A program made the position numbers and the translations under genes. Positions 1 through 7,684 of a stretch of 32,987 nucleotides of DNA are shown here, piece by piece (position 1 is the stretch's first letter; each line of letters begins with the position of its first letter). Source of the stretch: an uncultured Prevotellaceae bacterium (GTDB taxonomy: Bacteria > Bacteroidota > Bacteroidia > Bacteroidales > Bacteroidaceae); the NCBI GenBank assembly GCA_902776545.1, contig CACYQO010000027.1, positions 1 to 32,987 of the forward strand, given 5' to 3'. A model generated the notes under the pieces. The model saw nothing but the letters and a program-made list of their open reading frames with translations, ran no database searches and was not told the origin of the DNA.

Positions 1-98
1 GGCAGTCTTAGCAAGCTAAGACCCCGCTGCCCCTCGACTTGCATGTGTTAAGCCTGTAGCTAGCGTTCATCCTGAGCCAGGATCAAACTCTTCATTGT
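1..98 (-). rRNA. rrs: 16S ribosomal RNA, 5' end only
   Basis: Read on the minus strand, the stretch contains the near-universal 16S start AGAGTTTGATCCTGGCTCAG (complement of 72-91) followed by GATGAACGCTAGCTACAGGC and the ACATGCAAGTCGA motif, which is the Bacteroidota version. The mature 5' end is placed near 98 by alignment from memory with the E. coli 5' end, about seven bases before AGAGTTTG. Only the first ~98 nt are in the window; the rest lies before base 1. The V1 stem (GTCTTAGCTTGCTAAGAC, complement of 5-22) is visible at the edge. Confidence 0.97.
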
Positions 99-359
99 AT
101 AGAATATCTTTGCCAACGCAGAACAATTATGCATTATGCATTATTAATTATGCATTGGACCATCTCTGTCCCAGAACGACTATCCAGTATCAAGTTGAAA
201 GCACCTCTTCAATTTCTTGACGGTTCGTTTCTTTATACCCAACATACTCACGAAAAGTATGTCGCTTCTTGTACTACTTCTGTCTATGTAAATCTTTCAA
301 AGAACTCTTTAATGCCTCTCGGCCTTGACTTCTTCTCAAATTTTGCGCGAAAGCGGATG
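99..359 (-). other. rRNA operon leader
   Basis: This is a gene-free stretch between the rrn promoter and the 16S 5' end. On the minus strand it holds a boxA-like AGTTCTTTGAAAG (complement of 295-307), typical of antiterminated rRNA leaders, and a small hairpin at 243-261 (CATACT/AGTATG stem). It also carries ATTATGC heptamer repeats next to the processing region. An 81-codon open frame on the plus strand here has no family character and runs antisense to the leader, so it is not called. Confidence 0.7.
126..156. repeat. ATTATGC short tandem repeat in the rrn leader
   Basis: Two perfect ATTATGC heptamers (126-132, 133-139) are followed by ATTATT and a further AATTATGCATT. It is one of at least nine short-unit repeat tracts in the window, and this one lies within 60 bp of the 16S 5' end. 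ATGCAT is itself palindromic, so the RNA could fold on itself. Confidence 0.75.
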
Positions 360-391
360 CAAAGGTACGAATAATATCAATACCATCCAAA
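360..391 (-). promoter_or_regulatory. rRNA operon promoter (Bacteroidota -33/-7)
   Basis: On the minus strand TACCTTTG (complement of 360-367) matches the -7 consensus TAnnTTTG. TTTG (complement of 388-391) lies 20 bp upstream as the -33 element. Transcription would start near 355-357 and give a leader of about 255 nt. Confidence 0.75.
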
Positions 392-478
392 CTTTTTGCC
401 AAAAAAAATCCCAAAAACATAAAAGTTTTCGGGATTATTGACAAAAATAGGACATACCTTATATATTATATATAGGCA

Positions 479-1198
479 TTATTCGCGTCTTCCGAAAATT
501 CTCAAGAGATAGATGAACAAATTGACGAAATCGAGATAGAGTGACAGTGCACCCAAGAGGGCGATTTTCTGTGCTCCCTCACCAGCATCTGGTGCCATCA
601 ACAACATCTGTTTGATCTTCTGAGAGTCATAAGCCGTCAGACCGACGAAGATCAACACACCCAGATAGCTAACAATCATCTGCAAGCCTGTGCTCTTCAA
701 AAAGATGTTCACAATCGTAGCGATGATGATACCAATAAGCGCCATGAAGAGGATCTTACCCATCGACGTCAGGTCTTTCTTGGTCGTATAACCTATCACA
801 GCCATCACTGCAAAGGTGCCAGCCGTGATAAAGAACACACTGGCGATGCTCGACATGGTGTAGATGGCAAAGATAAACGACAAGGTTGCGCCATTAATCA
901 CCGAATACAAGACGAACAACAACGTGGCCGTCGTCAAAGACAGTCTATTGATGGCTGCACTGATTGCCACCACCAATCCAAACTCCGCAATGATCAATCC
1001 CCAGAACAAAAGCTTGTTCGTAGCAATAGCCATCATCAGACCGGGGCTATTTGCCACGCCATAGGCCGTGACACCAGTGATTACCAGAGCGAGAGTCATC
1101 CAAACATACACCTTCCGCATCAGTATGGGGAAGGCTGCCGACATCGAGAGTTCCTGCTCCCGAGTTGTCGTTCCAAAATTCAATTCGTTATAATTCAT
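479..1198 (-). CDS. Bax inhibitor-1/YccA family membrane protein
   Basis: The protein has 239 residues from the ATG at 1198; a TTG two codons earlier is less likely. It is almost entirely hydrophobic, with about seven predicted membrane spans, and ends in a BI-1 type C-terminus (LYLDFVNLFIYLLRIFGRRE, including the LxLDFVNLF motif). The YDSQKIKQ segment between the last two spans is also characteristic. Family members are inner-membrane proteins; some transport calcium or interact with FtsH, but the role in Bacteroidota is not known. It is monocistronic and sits between the rrn operon and the divergent lut operon. Family assignment is strong; function is open. Confidence 0.93.
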   Translation of the reverse strand: MNYNELNFGTTTREQELSMSAAFPILMRKVYVWMTLALVITGVTAYGVANSPGLMMAIATNKLLFWGLIIAEFGLVVAISAAINRLSLTTATLLFVLYSVINGATLSFIFAIYTMSSIASVFFITAGTFAVMAVIGYTTKKDLTSMGKILFMALIGIIIATIVNIFLKSTGLQMIVSYLGVLIFVGLTAYDSQKIKQMLLMAPDAGEGAQKIALLGALSLYLDFVNLFIYLLRIFGRRE

Positions 1199-1247
1199 AA
1201 GCAATATAAATGTTCAATTCGTGATGCTAAATGCAAATATTATGCCA

Positions 1248-1255
1248 CAAAGGTA
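1248..1255 (-). promoter_or_regulatory. -7 element for the BI-1 gene
   Basis: TACCTTTG on the minus strand is an exact TAnnTTTG match, about 50 bp upstream of the ATG at 1198. The expected -33 region (around 1275) is only A/T-rich, without a clean TTTG. Confidence 0.6.
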
Positions 1256-1329
1256 AGCAAATACTTTTAATAAAGCATAAAATAAAGGCATAAAACATCC
1301 ATTTATTAGTATTTTTGGAACTTTTTCAC

Positions 1330-1337
1330 TATATTTG
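1330..1337 (+). promoter_or_regulatory. Putative -7 element for lutABC
   Basis: TATATTTG matches TAnnTTTG, and the predicted start near 1341 leaves a ~30-nt leader to the lutA ATG. A TTTG occurs at 1314-1317, but its 12-bp spacing is too short, so the -33 element is uncertain. Confidence 0.5.
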
Positions 1338-1370
1338 TAGCCAAAGTAACTATAATAATACACTAACAAA

Positions 1371-2108
1371 ATGAAAATCGGACTATTTATCCCCTGTTAT
1401 GTTGACGTGGTGTACCCTCAGGTAGGCGTCGCCACATATAAGCTTTTGTCTCACTTGGGACTGGACGTGGACTATCCCCAAAACCAGACCTGCTGTGGCC
1501 AGCCAATGGCCAATGCCGGTTTCGAGAAGCAAGCCATCCCCCTGGCAGAGAAGTTTGAGGACAAATTCAAGGATTTCGACTATGTCGTTGCCCCATCCGT
1601 CAGCTGTACGGCTTTTATTAAGCTGAACTATCCCCGTCTGCTAAAAGGCAAGCACGAGTGTATGACTTCTGGTAAGATCATGGATGTGGTGGAGTTTCTG
1701 CACGATGTGATCAAGGTAGATCATCCGCTGGGAACGTTCCCCCACAAGGTCAGCCTGCACAACTCCTGTCATGGTGTCCGTGAGTTAGGTCTCAGTTCTC
1801 CCAGCGAAGAGAACATCCCTAAGTTCAACAAAATCAAAGACCTGCTCAATCTGGTGGAGGGCATCCAAGTGCTTGAGCCTGAGCGTCCTGACGAATGTTG
1901 CGGTTTTGGTGGTATGTTCTCTGTGGAAGAGACGGCCATCAGTACACAGATGGGTATCGACAAGGTACAGCGGCACATGAAGACGGGAGCCCGTTTCGTG
2001 ACAGGACCAGACTGCTCCTGTCTGATGCACATGGCTGGTGTAGCCAAAAAACAGGGCCTTCAAGTGGAGTTCAAACACGTAGTAGAAATCCTGGCCTCAG
2101 GACTTTGA
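1371..2108 (+). CDS. lutA: L-lactate oxidation iron-sulfur protein LutA (LldE)
   Basis: The protein has 245 residues, the usual LutA/YkgE length, with two CCG-type cysteine-rich domains. The cysteine motifs are Cys9, CCG at 41-43, Cys79, Cys133, CCG at 176-178, and Cys215/Cys217. In this family such motifs bind non-cubane or 4Fe-4S clusters and pass electrons in the LutABC complex, which oxidises L-lactate to pyruvate without flavin LDH. It is first in the operon; lutB follows after 58 bp. The ATG at 1371 is preceded by an A-rich leader (ACTAACAAA), normal for this phylum. D-lactate or another hydroxyacid as substrate cannot be excluded. Confidence 0.93.
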   Translation: MKIGLFIPCYVDVVYPQVGVATYKLLSHLGLDVDYPQNQTCCGQPMANAGFEKQAIPLAEKFEDKFKDFDYVVAPSVSCTAFIKLNYPRLLKGKHECMTSGKIMDVVEFLHDVIKVDHPLGTFPHKVSLHNSCHGVRELGLSSPSEENIPKFNKIKDLLNLVEGIQVLEPERPDECCGFGGMFSVEETAISTQMGIDKVQRHMKTGARFVTGPDCSCLMHMAGVAKKQGLQVEFKHVVEILASGL

Positions 2109-2110
2109 GC

Positions 2111-2136
2111 CACAGATTTCACAGATTTCTACAGAA
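2111..2136. repeat. CACAGATTT short tandem repeat between lutA and lutB
   Basis: CACAGATTT appears twice in tandem (2111-2119, 2120-2128), followed by a degenerate CTACAGAA. It begins two bases after the lutA stop codon and fills most of the lutA-lutB gap. Similar CACAGATT tracts are, from memory, common between genes in Bacteroidota. Confidence 0.6.
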
Positions 2137-2166
2137 GAAATGATTAACAAGAAAAAGTGAAAAGTT

Positions 2167-3534
2167 ATGAGTACAGGACATAGCATAGCAGCAAAAGAGT
2201 TCTTAAAGAACCAGACCTACGCCAAGTGGCACGACGCCACATTTTGGGCCGTAAGAACCAAACGTGACAATATGGCATACGGGTTGGACGAGTGGGAACA
2301 ATTACGTGAGAAGGCCAGTGCCATCAAGCGCCATACTATCACCCACCTCGACGAGTATCTTGACCTGTTTGCCACCAATGCCGAGAAGAACGGTTGTATC
2401 GTCCACTGGGCCAAGGATGCCAACGAGTTCAACGAGATTGTCTATGGCATCTTAAAGAACCACAAAGTGAAGAAAATCGTAAAGTCGAAGTCGATGCTGA
2501 CAGAGGAGTGTGGTATGAACCCCTACTTAGAAGAGCACGGTATCGAAGTCGTGGAAACAGACTTGGGCGAGCGCATCATCCAGCTGAAGGGCCAGGCACC
2601 GAGTCATATCGTGATGCCAGCCATCCACCTGAACCACGACGACGTGGGCGAACTGTTTGAAGAGAAGCTGGGCAGTGAGAAGGGCAACCACGATCCTACC
2701 TATCTGACATATGTCGCTCGACTGAGCCTGAGGAATGAGTTCCTGACAGCCGACGCCGGTATGACTGGCGGTAACTTCGGTATTGCAGAGACTGGCGATA
2801 TCGTGGTCTGTACCAACGAGGGCAATGCCGACATGTCAACATCTTGCCCCAAACTGCACATCGCCGCCATCGGTTTGGAGAAGATTATCCCTAACTACGA
2901 CTGTCTGGCCGTTTTCCAGCGTATGCTCTGCCGGGCTGGTACCGGTCAACCTACGACCACCTTCACCAGCCACTTCCGCAAGGCCCGTCCGACAGCCCAT
3001 CCTATGCACATTGTGCTGGTGGACAACGGTCGAAGCGAGTGGATCGGTAATCCTGAGCACTGGGAGGCTTTGAAGTGCATCCGCTGTGGTTCGTGTATGA
3101 ACACCTGCCCTGTTTATCGTCGCAGTGGCGGTTACAGTTACAGTTACTTTATCCCAGGTCCCATCGGCATTAACCTCGGTATGCTGCGTGATCCACAGAA
3201 GCACTCTGGCAATGTCAGCGCCTGCACACTCTGCAACAGTTGTCAGACACTCTGTCCTGCGAAGGTGAACCTTGGCGACCAAATCTATCTATGGCGCCAG
3301 CAACTCGATGAGTTCGGAACAGCCAATCCGCAGAAGAAATTGATGTGCAAAGGTATGAGCACGCTCTATGGCAACGAAGGGCTCTATAACCTCGGTACGG
3401 CTCTGGCTCACTGGGCGAATATCATCCCCTCGCCTATCATGAACTGCGGTCTGAACCCCTGGGCAGAAGGCCACAAGATGATGGAATTCCCCAAGAAACC
3501 GTTCCACAAGCTGTTCAAAGAGATCAAGAAGTAA
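2167..3534 (+). CDS. lutB: L-lactate oxidation iron-sulfur protein LutB (LldF)
   Basis: The protein has 455 residues. An LUD domain (about 60-290, with LTADAGMTGGNFGIAETG at 193-210 and CTNEGN at 215-220) is followed by two 4Fe-4S motifs, Cys304/307/310/314 (CIRCGSCMNTCP) and Cys353/356/359/363 (CTLCNSCQTLCP). A DUF3390-like tail follows. The layout matches LutB, the electron-transferring subunit of the LutABC lactate dehydrogenase. The start at 2167 has an A-rich upstream (GAAAAAGTGAAAAGTT). lutC begins 12 bp after the stop, so the three genes form one transcription unit. Confidence 0.95.
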   Translation: MSTGHSIAAKEFLKNQTYAKWHDATFWAVRTKRDNMAYGLDEWEQLREKASAIKRHTITHLDEYLDLFATNAEKNGCIVHWAKDANEFNEIVYGILKNHKVKKIVKSKSMLTEECGMNPYLEEHGIEVVETDLGERIIQLKGQAPSHIVMPAIHLNHDDVGELFEEKLGSEKGNHDPTYLTYVARLSLRNEFLTADAGMTGGNFGIAETGDIVVCTNEGNADMSTSCPKLHIAAIGLEKIIPNYDCLAVFQRMLCRAGTGQPTTTFTSHFRKARPTAHPMHIVLVDNGRSEWIGNPEHWEALKCIRCGSCMNTCPVYRRSGGYSYSYFIPGPIGINLGMLRDPQKHSGNVSACTLCNSCQTLCPAKVNLGDQIYLWRQQLDEFGTANPQKKLMCKGMSTLYGNEGLYNLGTALAHWANIIPSPIMNCGLNPWAEGHKMMEFPKKPFHKLFKEIKK

Positions 3535-3546
3535 ATAAAAAGAGTT

Positions 3547-4140
3547 ATGAGTAACAAGGAAGATATATTAAAAAGGTATAGGGCGAATGTACGAGAGAAG
3601 TTCGATATGCCCGACTTGAGTGACATTAAGGCTATCACCTACCCAGACCCTTTGGTGCAGTTCATCAAGATGACGGAAAGTGTTGGCGGCCACGTGATAG
3701 AGGTGAAAGAAGGCCAGGACATCAATGAGTTAGTGAAAGAGATGTATCCTGACGCCAAGGAGATTGCCTCAAACCTGGCGGAAGTGACCATCGCTACGAG
3801 AAGCCCAGATACCGTAGGACGTGCCCGTGACCTCAACGGCACCGATGTCGGCATCATCCGCGGACAGTTCGGCGTGGCGGAGAACGCCTGTGTCTGGATT
3901 CCCCAGACGATGAAAGAGAAGGCCGTCTGCTTCATCTCGGAGAACCTCGTCATCCTCTTGCCTAAGAGCCAAATAGTGAACAATATGCACGAGGCTTACA
4001 AGCGCATCAAGTTCGATGAGACCTACGACGGCTATGGCACATTCATCAGCGGTCCGTCGAAAACGGCAGACATTGCCCAGGTTCTGGTGATGGGAGCGCA
4101 GGCCGCCCGTAGTGCCACCGTTCTGCTATTGCCAGAATAA
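3547..4140 (+). CDS. lutC: L-lactate oxidation protein LutC (LldG), LUD domain
   Basis: The protein has 197 residues and is a single LUD domain (about 80-195), with the conserved GTDVGIIRGQFGVAENACVW and ISGPSKTADI motifs. It is the third subunit of the LutABC complex and is thought to bind the substrate or cofactor. The first ~30 residues are a basic helix, as in other LutC proteins. The gene is intact, but an IS4-family element has inserted 14 bp past its stop codon, separating it from what looks like its own terminator (5670-5705). Confidence 0.93.
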   Translation: MSNKEDILKRYRANVREKFDMPDLSDIKAITYPDPLVQFIKMTESVGGHVIEVKEGQDINELVKEMYPDAKEIASNLAEVTIATRSPDTVGRARDLNGTDVGIIRGQFGVAENACVWIPQTMKEKAVCFISENLVILLPKSQIVNNMHEAYKRIKFDETYDGYGTFISGPSKTADIAQVLVMGAQAARSATVLLLPE

Positions 4141-4145
4141 AATAC

Positions 4146-4154
4146 ACTTAGAAT
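4146..4154 (+). repeat. Target-site duplication, left copy
   Basis: ACTTAGAAT here is repeated exactly at 5656-5664, directly abutting the two inverted repeats. A 9-bp duplication is within the IS4-family range. Confidence 0.9.
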
Positions 4155-4172
4155 TATTGTTGTCCGCTAAAC
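4155..4172 (+). repeat. IS left terminal inverted repeat
   Basis: TATTGTTGTCCGCTAAAC is the perfect reverse complement of 5638-5655. Identity stops immediately inside (TTTGAT on the left, ATGATA on the right read inward). Confidence 0.93.
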
Positions 4173-4210
4173 TTTGATTCCTCTCGTATGCGTACGCATA
4201 AAGAAAATTT

Positions 4211-4242
4211 GGGCTGAGTCTCGCATGAGATTCAGCCCTTTT
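4211..4242 (+). terminator. Hairpin terminator at the left end of the IS
   Basis: The arms GGGCTGAGTCTC and GAGATTCAGCCC surround a GCAT loop (4211-4238) with a single G-T wobble, and TTTT follows at 4239-4242. Read on the plus strand it would end transcripts arriving from lutABC just before the transposase promoter at 4246. Elements often shield their transposase from outside transcription this way. The T-tract is short, so efficiency is uncertain. Confidence 0.65.
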
Positions 4243-4245
4243 GGT

Positions 4246-4253
4246 TATCTTTG
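4246..4253 (+). promoter_or_regulatory. Transposase promoter, -7 element
   Basis: TATCTTTG is an exact TAnnTTTG match directly after the hairpin. The start would be near 4257, with a 27-nt leader to the ATG at 4284. No clear TTTG lies at the right -33 distance. Confidence 0.55.
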
Positions 4254-4283
4254 CAGCTTCCAAACTCTACCGATAACCAAATC

Positions 4284-5552
4284 ATGGGCAAAGTTACACA
4301 TTTTCTCGGACAGCCGATACTAAATCAGCTGCTAAATTACTTCAACAAGCAAAATATTCTTCAGATGAGCCGTGAAAACGGTGGTGAGCGTTACGTGAAG
4401 ACGTTCAATGCATGGTGTCACCTCACGGTGAAGCTCTATGCCGTCATCATGCGCTTCGACTCCTTACGCGAAATCACCTCTGCGACAATGATGGAGTGGC
4501 GCAAGCTTGCGCATCTGGGCATAAAGGACCTTCCAAGACGCAGTACGCTGTCAGATGCCAACGCCAGACGCTCTCATGAGATTTTCGGGAAGATATACCA
4601 GGGGCTTTACCTGGCCTATAAGGACAAGCTTTCATCGGACAGCAGCTCCGGCAAGGTGCCAAAATGGATGAAGAAGCTGCAAATCATCGATTCCACGACC
4701 ATAAGCCTCTTCTCCAACCTCGTGTTCAAGGGCGTCGGACGCAATCCCAAGACAGGGAAGAAGAAGGGCGGCATGAAGGTGCATACCTGCATCCATGGCA
4801 ATGAGGGCGTACCGTGCGATGTGGAGTTCACGTCGGCAGCCACCCACGACCATTTCATGCTGTGCCCCGGCAAACTCAACCGCGGGGACATCCTGGCCAT
4901 CGACAGGGCTTACATCGACTATGCCAAATTCGAGGAGATGACGCGGCGCGGCATCATTTACGTGACCAAGATGAAGCAGAACCTCACGTATGAGGTCATA
5001 AAGAGCACCTGCTACATGAATGAAAAGGGGCTGATGCAGTGGAAGGAGGAATCCGTCGTATTCCGCAAGGAGGTCGCCAGCAAGGACGGAGAAACGGGCG
5101 AGACCGAAAAGAAGGTTATCGAACATCATGCACGCATCGTCACCTATATCGACGAGAAGAAGAAAGGCCTGGCAAAGCTCATACGGCTGCTAACAAACGA
5201 CCTTGACACCGAATATGAGGAAATCGTGGCCATTTACAAGGCAAGATGGGCCATAGAGTCGCTCTTCAGGCAGATAAAGCAGAACTTCCCGCTCAGATAC
5301 TTCTACGGCGAGAGCGCAAATGCCATCAAGATACAGGTGTGGGTGACTCTCATTGCCAATCTGCTCATAACATTGCTGCAAAAAGGCGTCAGCCGCTCGT
5401 GGAGCTTCTCCGGCCTCGCCACGATAGTGCGCATCATGCTGATGTACTATATCGACGTACAGGGATTCCTTGAGCATCCCGAGAAAGACTGGGAGGAGAC
5501 ACTGGCTGCCATGATAGAAGGTCCGCCAGACATAGTAGGAACCGAAAAATAG
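4284..5552 (+). CDS. IS4-family transposase (DUF4372 N-terminal domain)
   Basis: The protein has 422 residues from the ATG at 4284. The frame is open to a TTG at 4251, but that codon lies inside the -7 promoter element, so the ATG is chosen. The N-terminal ~100 residues (GKVTHFLGQPILNQLL...) match the DUF4372 helper domain. The DDE catalytic set is visible as Asp136 (IIDSTTISL), Asp207 (AIDRAYIDY) and Glu325 inside the IS4 signature Y-x2-R-x3-E-x6-K (Tyr318, Arg321, Glu325, Lys332). It cuts and rejoins the element ends. There is no frameshift or internal stop, so it is likely functional. Confidence 0.95.
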   Translation: MGKVTHFLGQPILNQLLNYFNKQNILQMSRENGGERYVKTFNAWCHLTVKLYAVIMRFDSLREITSATMMEWRKLAHLGIKDLPRRSTLSDANARRSHEIFGKIYQGLYLAYKDKLSSDSSSGKVPKWMKKLQIIDSTTISLFSNLVFKGVGRNPKTGKKKGGMKVHTCIHGNEGVPCDVEFTSAATHDHFMLCPGKLNRGDILAIDRAYIDYAKFEEMTRRGIIYVTKMKQNLTYEVIKSTCYMNEKGLMQWKEESVVFRKEVASKDGETGETEKKVIEHHARIVTYIDEKKKGLAKLIRLLTNDLDTEYEEIVAIYKARWAIESLFRQIKQNFPLRYFYGESANAIKIQVWVTLIANLLITLLQKGVSRSWSFSGLATIVRIMLMYYIDVQGFLEHPEKDWEETLAAMIEGPPDIVGTEK

Positions 5553-5593
5553 TCCTCACGCACACGCGTATGAGGGCTTGGAAAACATTATTC

Positions 5594-5626
5594 GTCTGAA
5601 CTTGTTGGAAAACAACAGGTTCAGAC
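5594..5626 (+). other. Stem-loop near the right end of the IS
   Basis: GTCTGAAC at 5594-5601 pairs with GTTCAGAC at 5619-5626, and TTGTT pairs with AACAA inside it, leaving a three-base bulge and a GGAA loop. It follows the transposase stop by 41 bp but has no T-tract. It could stabilise the transposase mRNA end or take part in end recognition. Confidence 0.5.
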
Positions 5627-5637
5627 AGGTCTATCAT

Positions 5638-5655
5638 GTTTAGCGGACAACAATA
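5638..5655 (-). repeat. IS right terminal inverted repeat
   Basis: GTTTAGCGGACAACAATA is the perfect complement of the left end at 4155-4172. The right target duplication begins at the next base. Confidence 0.93.
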
Positions 5656-5664
5656 ACTTAGAAT
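5656..5664 (+). repeat. Target-site duplication, right copy
   Basis: ACTTAGAAT is identical to 4146-4154. Read on the minus strand this copy supplies the last sense codon bases and the TAA stop (5658-5660) of the aminotransferase gene. Confidence 0.9.
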
Positions 5665-6749
5665 CTATTGAGGAGGTTGACTATGTATTCAGCCTCTTCT
5701 TTTTTCATGGCCTGATTACAAGGCAGACTTAATTCCTCGGCATGGATACGCTCTGTGATGGGATACGACTGCTGAGCCCACTCACAATAGCATTTCTGCT
5801 TGTGAGGGGGTGTTGGATAGTGAATCTGCGTCTCCACACCATTTATAAAAAGATATTGTTGCAGCTCGTCGCGACGCTCACATAATACGGGGAAGATATG
5901 CCAGACACTCTCCCGGTCTGTCTTCGGGAAAAAGATCAACGGACTCTTCACCTTATTAATATATAGAGAAGCAATTTCCTGACGACGAAGATTGTCTACA
6001 TCAAGATAGTTCAATTTCACATCGAGCATGGCTGCCTGTAGTTCATCGATGCGGGAGTTCGTGCCCTGATAGTCGTGAACATATTTCTTCTGGCTGCCAT
6101 AATTACCTAAAGCTCTAATGATCTCAGCCAGCGCCCCGTCATCAGTTGTTACAGCCCCAGCATCACCTAAAGCCCCAAGGTTCTTGCCTGGATAAAAACT
6201 TTGACCAGCTGCATCGCCTAAAGAGCCTGTCCGCCGATTCTCAAAAGAGCAACCATGAGCCTGGGCATTATCCTCGATGAGTTTCAGATGATGGCGGCGG
6301 CAGATGTCAGCGATGCGTTTCGTATAGGCACAGATACCATAGAGATGAACGATCATCACAGCTCGGGTGCGGACGGTGATGGCGGCCTCAATCAAAGAGT
6401 CGTCGATCTGAAAGGTATCGAGACGGGGTTCCACCAGCACAGGCTTCAGGCCACAAGCTGTGATAGCAAGGATGCTGGCGATGAAGGTATTGGCAGGCAC
6501 AATCACTTCATCGCCCTCCTGCATCACACCCAGTTCGATATAACCTCGCAGAATGAGCATCAGCGCATCGAGTCCGTTGCCGCAGCCTATGCAATAGCGA
6601 CTGCCGATATACTCAGCATAATGGGTCTCGAACTGGCTGGTGGCCTCACCCTTGAGATACCAACCACTATCAAGCACCCTTTTGACGGCCTGCCGCAATT
6701 CAGCATCATGCTGGTCGTTGATTCGTTTCAGATCGAGATACTTAATCAT
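5658..6749 (-). CDS. DegT/DnrJ/EryC1/StrS-family sugar aminotransferase (FdtB/QdtB-like)
   Basis: The protein has 363 residues from the ATG at 6749, which overlaps the upstream stop as ATGA; a longer frame to 6776 is less likely. It is a fold-type I PLP enzyme: the [12 protein letters not shown] cofactor pocket, the EDNAQAHG motif, and the lysine-bearing [17 protein letters not shown] are all present. Next to an FdtA-like ketoisomerase and RfbB it most likely transaminates a dTDP-3-keto-6-deoxyhexose to the 3-amino sugar (Fuc3N or Qui3N) for surface glycans. It is last in a nine-gene operon. Its stop codon lies in the target duplication of the adjacent IS, but the reading frame is unharmed. 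Confidence 0.9.
   Translation of the reverse strand: MIKYLDLKRINDQHDAELRQAVKRVLDSGWYLKGEATSQFETHYAEYIGSRYCIGCGNGLDALMLILRGYIELGVMQEGDEVIVPANTFIASILAITACGLKPVLVEPRLDTFQIDDSLIEAAITVRTRAVMIVHLYGICAYTKRIADICRRHHLKLIEDNAQAHGCSFENRRTGSLGDAAGQSFYPGKNLGALGDAGAVTTDDGALAEIIRALGNYGSQKKYVHDYQGTNSRIDELQAAMLDVKLNYLDVDNLRRQEIASLYINKVKSPLIFFPKTDRESVWHIFPVLCERRDELQQYLFINGVETQIHYPTPPHKQKCYCEWAQQSYPITERIHAEELSLPCNQAMKKEEAEYIVNLLNRF
5670..5705 (+). terminator. Likely native lutABC terminator overlapping the convergent gene
   Basis: On the plus strand GAGGAGGTTGA (5670-5680) pairs with TCAGCCTCTTC (5689-5699) in 11 of 11 positions, including two G-U pairs. An 8-nt loop separates the arms and six T follow (5700-5705). 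It lies wholly within the 3' coding end of the aminotransferase gene. Without the IS it would begin 16 bp after the lutC stop, so it looks like the original lut terminator. Confidence 0.7.
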
Positions 6750-7684
6750 AGGTCGTATTCGTAGATATCGTAACAAAGACCTCTGGCACCATAACCCTCT
6801 TTCTGGAATACCAGATTCTCGTTCAGTCCGCTGCCGTCAAGATGCTCCGTAGAGCGTCCGAAGTCGAAGTATGGGTAGTTGCGATAGTCGCTGAATATCC
6901 TGTCGTAGAGCTGATCGATCACGCCAAGTTTCTTCCCCTCAGGCGTGGCAGAGCTGTACTGGGCATGAACCACCTGTCCTGAGACGTATAACACAACACC
7001 CCCCAGCACCTCACCATCCTTTACTGCCTGGTAAAGCTGGATATTCTCAGGAAAACGGCCATGCAGCAATTCGATTTCCTGAAGCGAATGAACCGGTTTC
7101 ACACCATGCTTGGTCATCAGATTGTCTGCCAGGACTGGCCAGAAGGCAGCATAATCATCTGAACGCTCTACACTGACGCCCGCCTTCTGAGCACGGACGA
7201 TACCACGACGACGCACCCGTTCCCATCGCAGTCCTGCCTGCAGGAAGATGTTTGTGGAATAGTCTCTCGCCACGATACGAGCATGACACTCATGGTAGAG
7301 CGCATAGAGATCCTCCTCAGCAGACAGACGATGATAAACCCAGGGTATGGCCTTGTATGTGACATAGCGCAAGCCCTCAGCACGCAGACTCTCGTTCATC
7401 TCGTGAAAGAGGGTCATGGTCTGAACGATCGTCAGATGAGGACTCATCAACAGTCCGCCATAAGTCAGTCCCTGATGGGAGCAGAGCATATCGTCTGACA
7501 CATTAGCTGGCAGCACTGCCAACAGCCTGCTTCCTTTATAAAACATCAAGGAGTGATCGCTGAAGCGGTCAGAGTGGTAATCCATGTAACGACGATCGAA
7601 GAGGAACGTACCGTTCTTCGACTCTGCCACGAACCTATTCCATTCGTCGGCATGCTCTGGATTATATCTAATTATTTCGAACAT
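6746..7684 (-). CDS. GNAT/FemAB-like acyltransferase of the dTDP-sugar operon
   Basis: The protein has 312 residues starting [19 protein letters not shown]. The opening matches the first strand and helix of FemAB/GNAT-fold proteins; the central [20 protein letters not shown] and the later [11 protein letters not shown] and FDFGRSTEH segments resemble the duplicated acyltransferase fold. It overlaps fdtA by 13 bp and the aminotransferase by 4 bp. By position it may N-acylate the 3-amino sugar, in place of the left-handed beta-helix enzyme FdtC/QdtC that usually does this. That role is inferred; a glycine or amino-acid transferase is the main alternative. Confidence 0.75.
   Translation of the reverse strand: MFEIIRYNPEHADEWNRFVAESKNGTFLFDRRYMDYHSDRFSDHSLMFYKGSRLLAVLPANVSDDMLCSHQGLTYGGLLMSPHLTIVQTMTLFHEMNESLRAEGLRYVTYKAIPWVYHRLSAEEDLYALYHECHARIVARDYSTNIFLQAGLRWERVRRRGIVRAQKAGVSVERSDDYAAFWPVLADNLMTKHGVKPVHSLQEIELLHGRFPENIQLYQAVKDGEVLGGVVLYVSGQVVHAQYSSATPEGKKLGVIDQLYDRIFSDYRNYPYFDFGRSTEHLDGSGLNENLVFQKEGYGARGLCYDIYEYDL

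Larger units (their letters stand above)
4155..5655 (+). mobile_element. Complete IS4-family insertion sequence, 1501 bp
   Basis: It is bounded by perfect 18-bp inverted repeats: TATTGTTGTCCGCTAAAC at 4155-4172 and its complement at 5638-5655. A 9-bp direct duplication (ACTTAGAAT) lies outside. It carries one full-length transposase with the IS4 YREK signature. The left end also has a terminator-like hairpin and a TATCTTTG promoter. Intact ends, transposase and target duplication suggest it is recent and potentially active. It lies between lutC and the convergent aminotransferase gene, and neither frame is broken. Confidence 0.95.

Noticed and set aside
129-374. 81-codon plus-strand open frame beside the 16S gene
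   Set aside because: It is antisense to the rrn leader and promoter, has no family likeness, and its end crosses the promoter element.
4187-4200. TATGCGTACGCATA palindrome inside the IS left end as a regulator operator
   Set aside because: A perfect 14-bp palindrome is present, but it lies within the mobile element with no partner site and no known binding protein, so no regulatory call is made.
4632-5129. 165-codon minus-strand frame inside the transposase gene
   Set aside because: It is antisense to a gene with clear IS4 motifs; composition follows the transposase codons.
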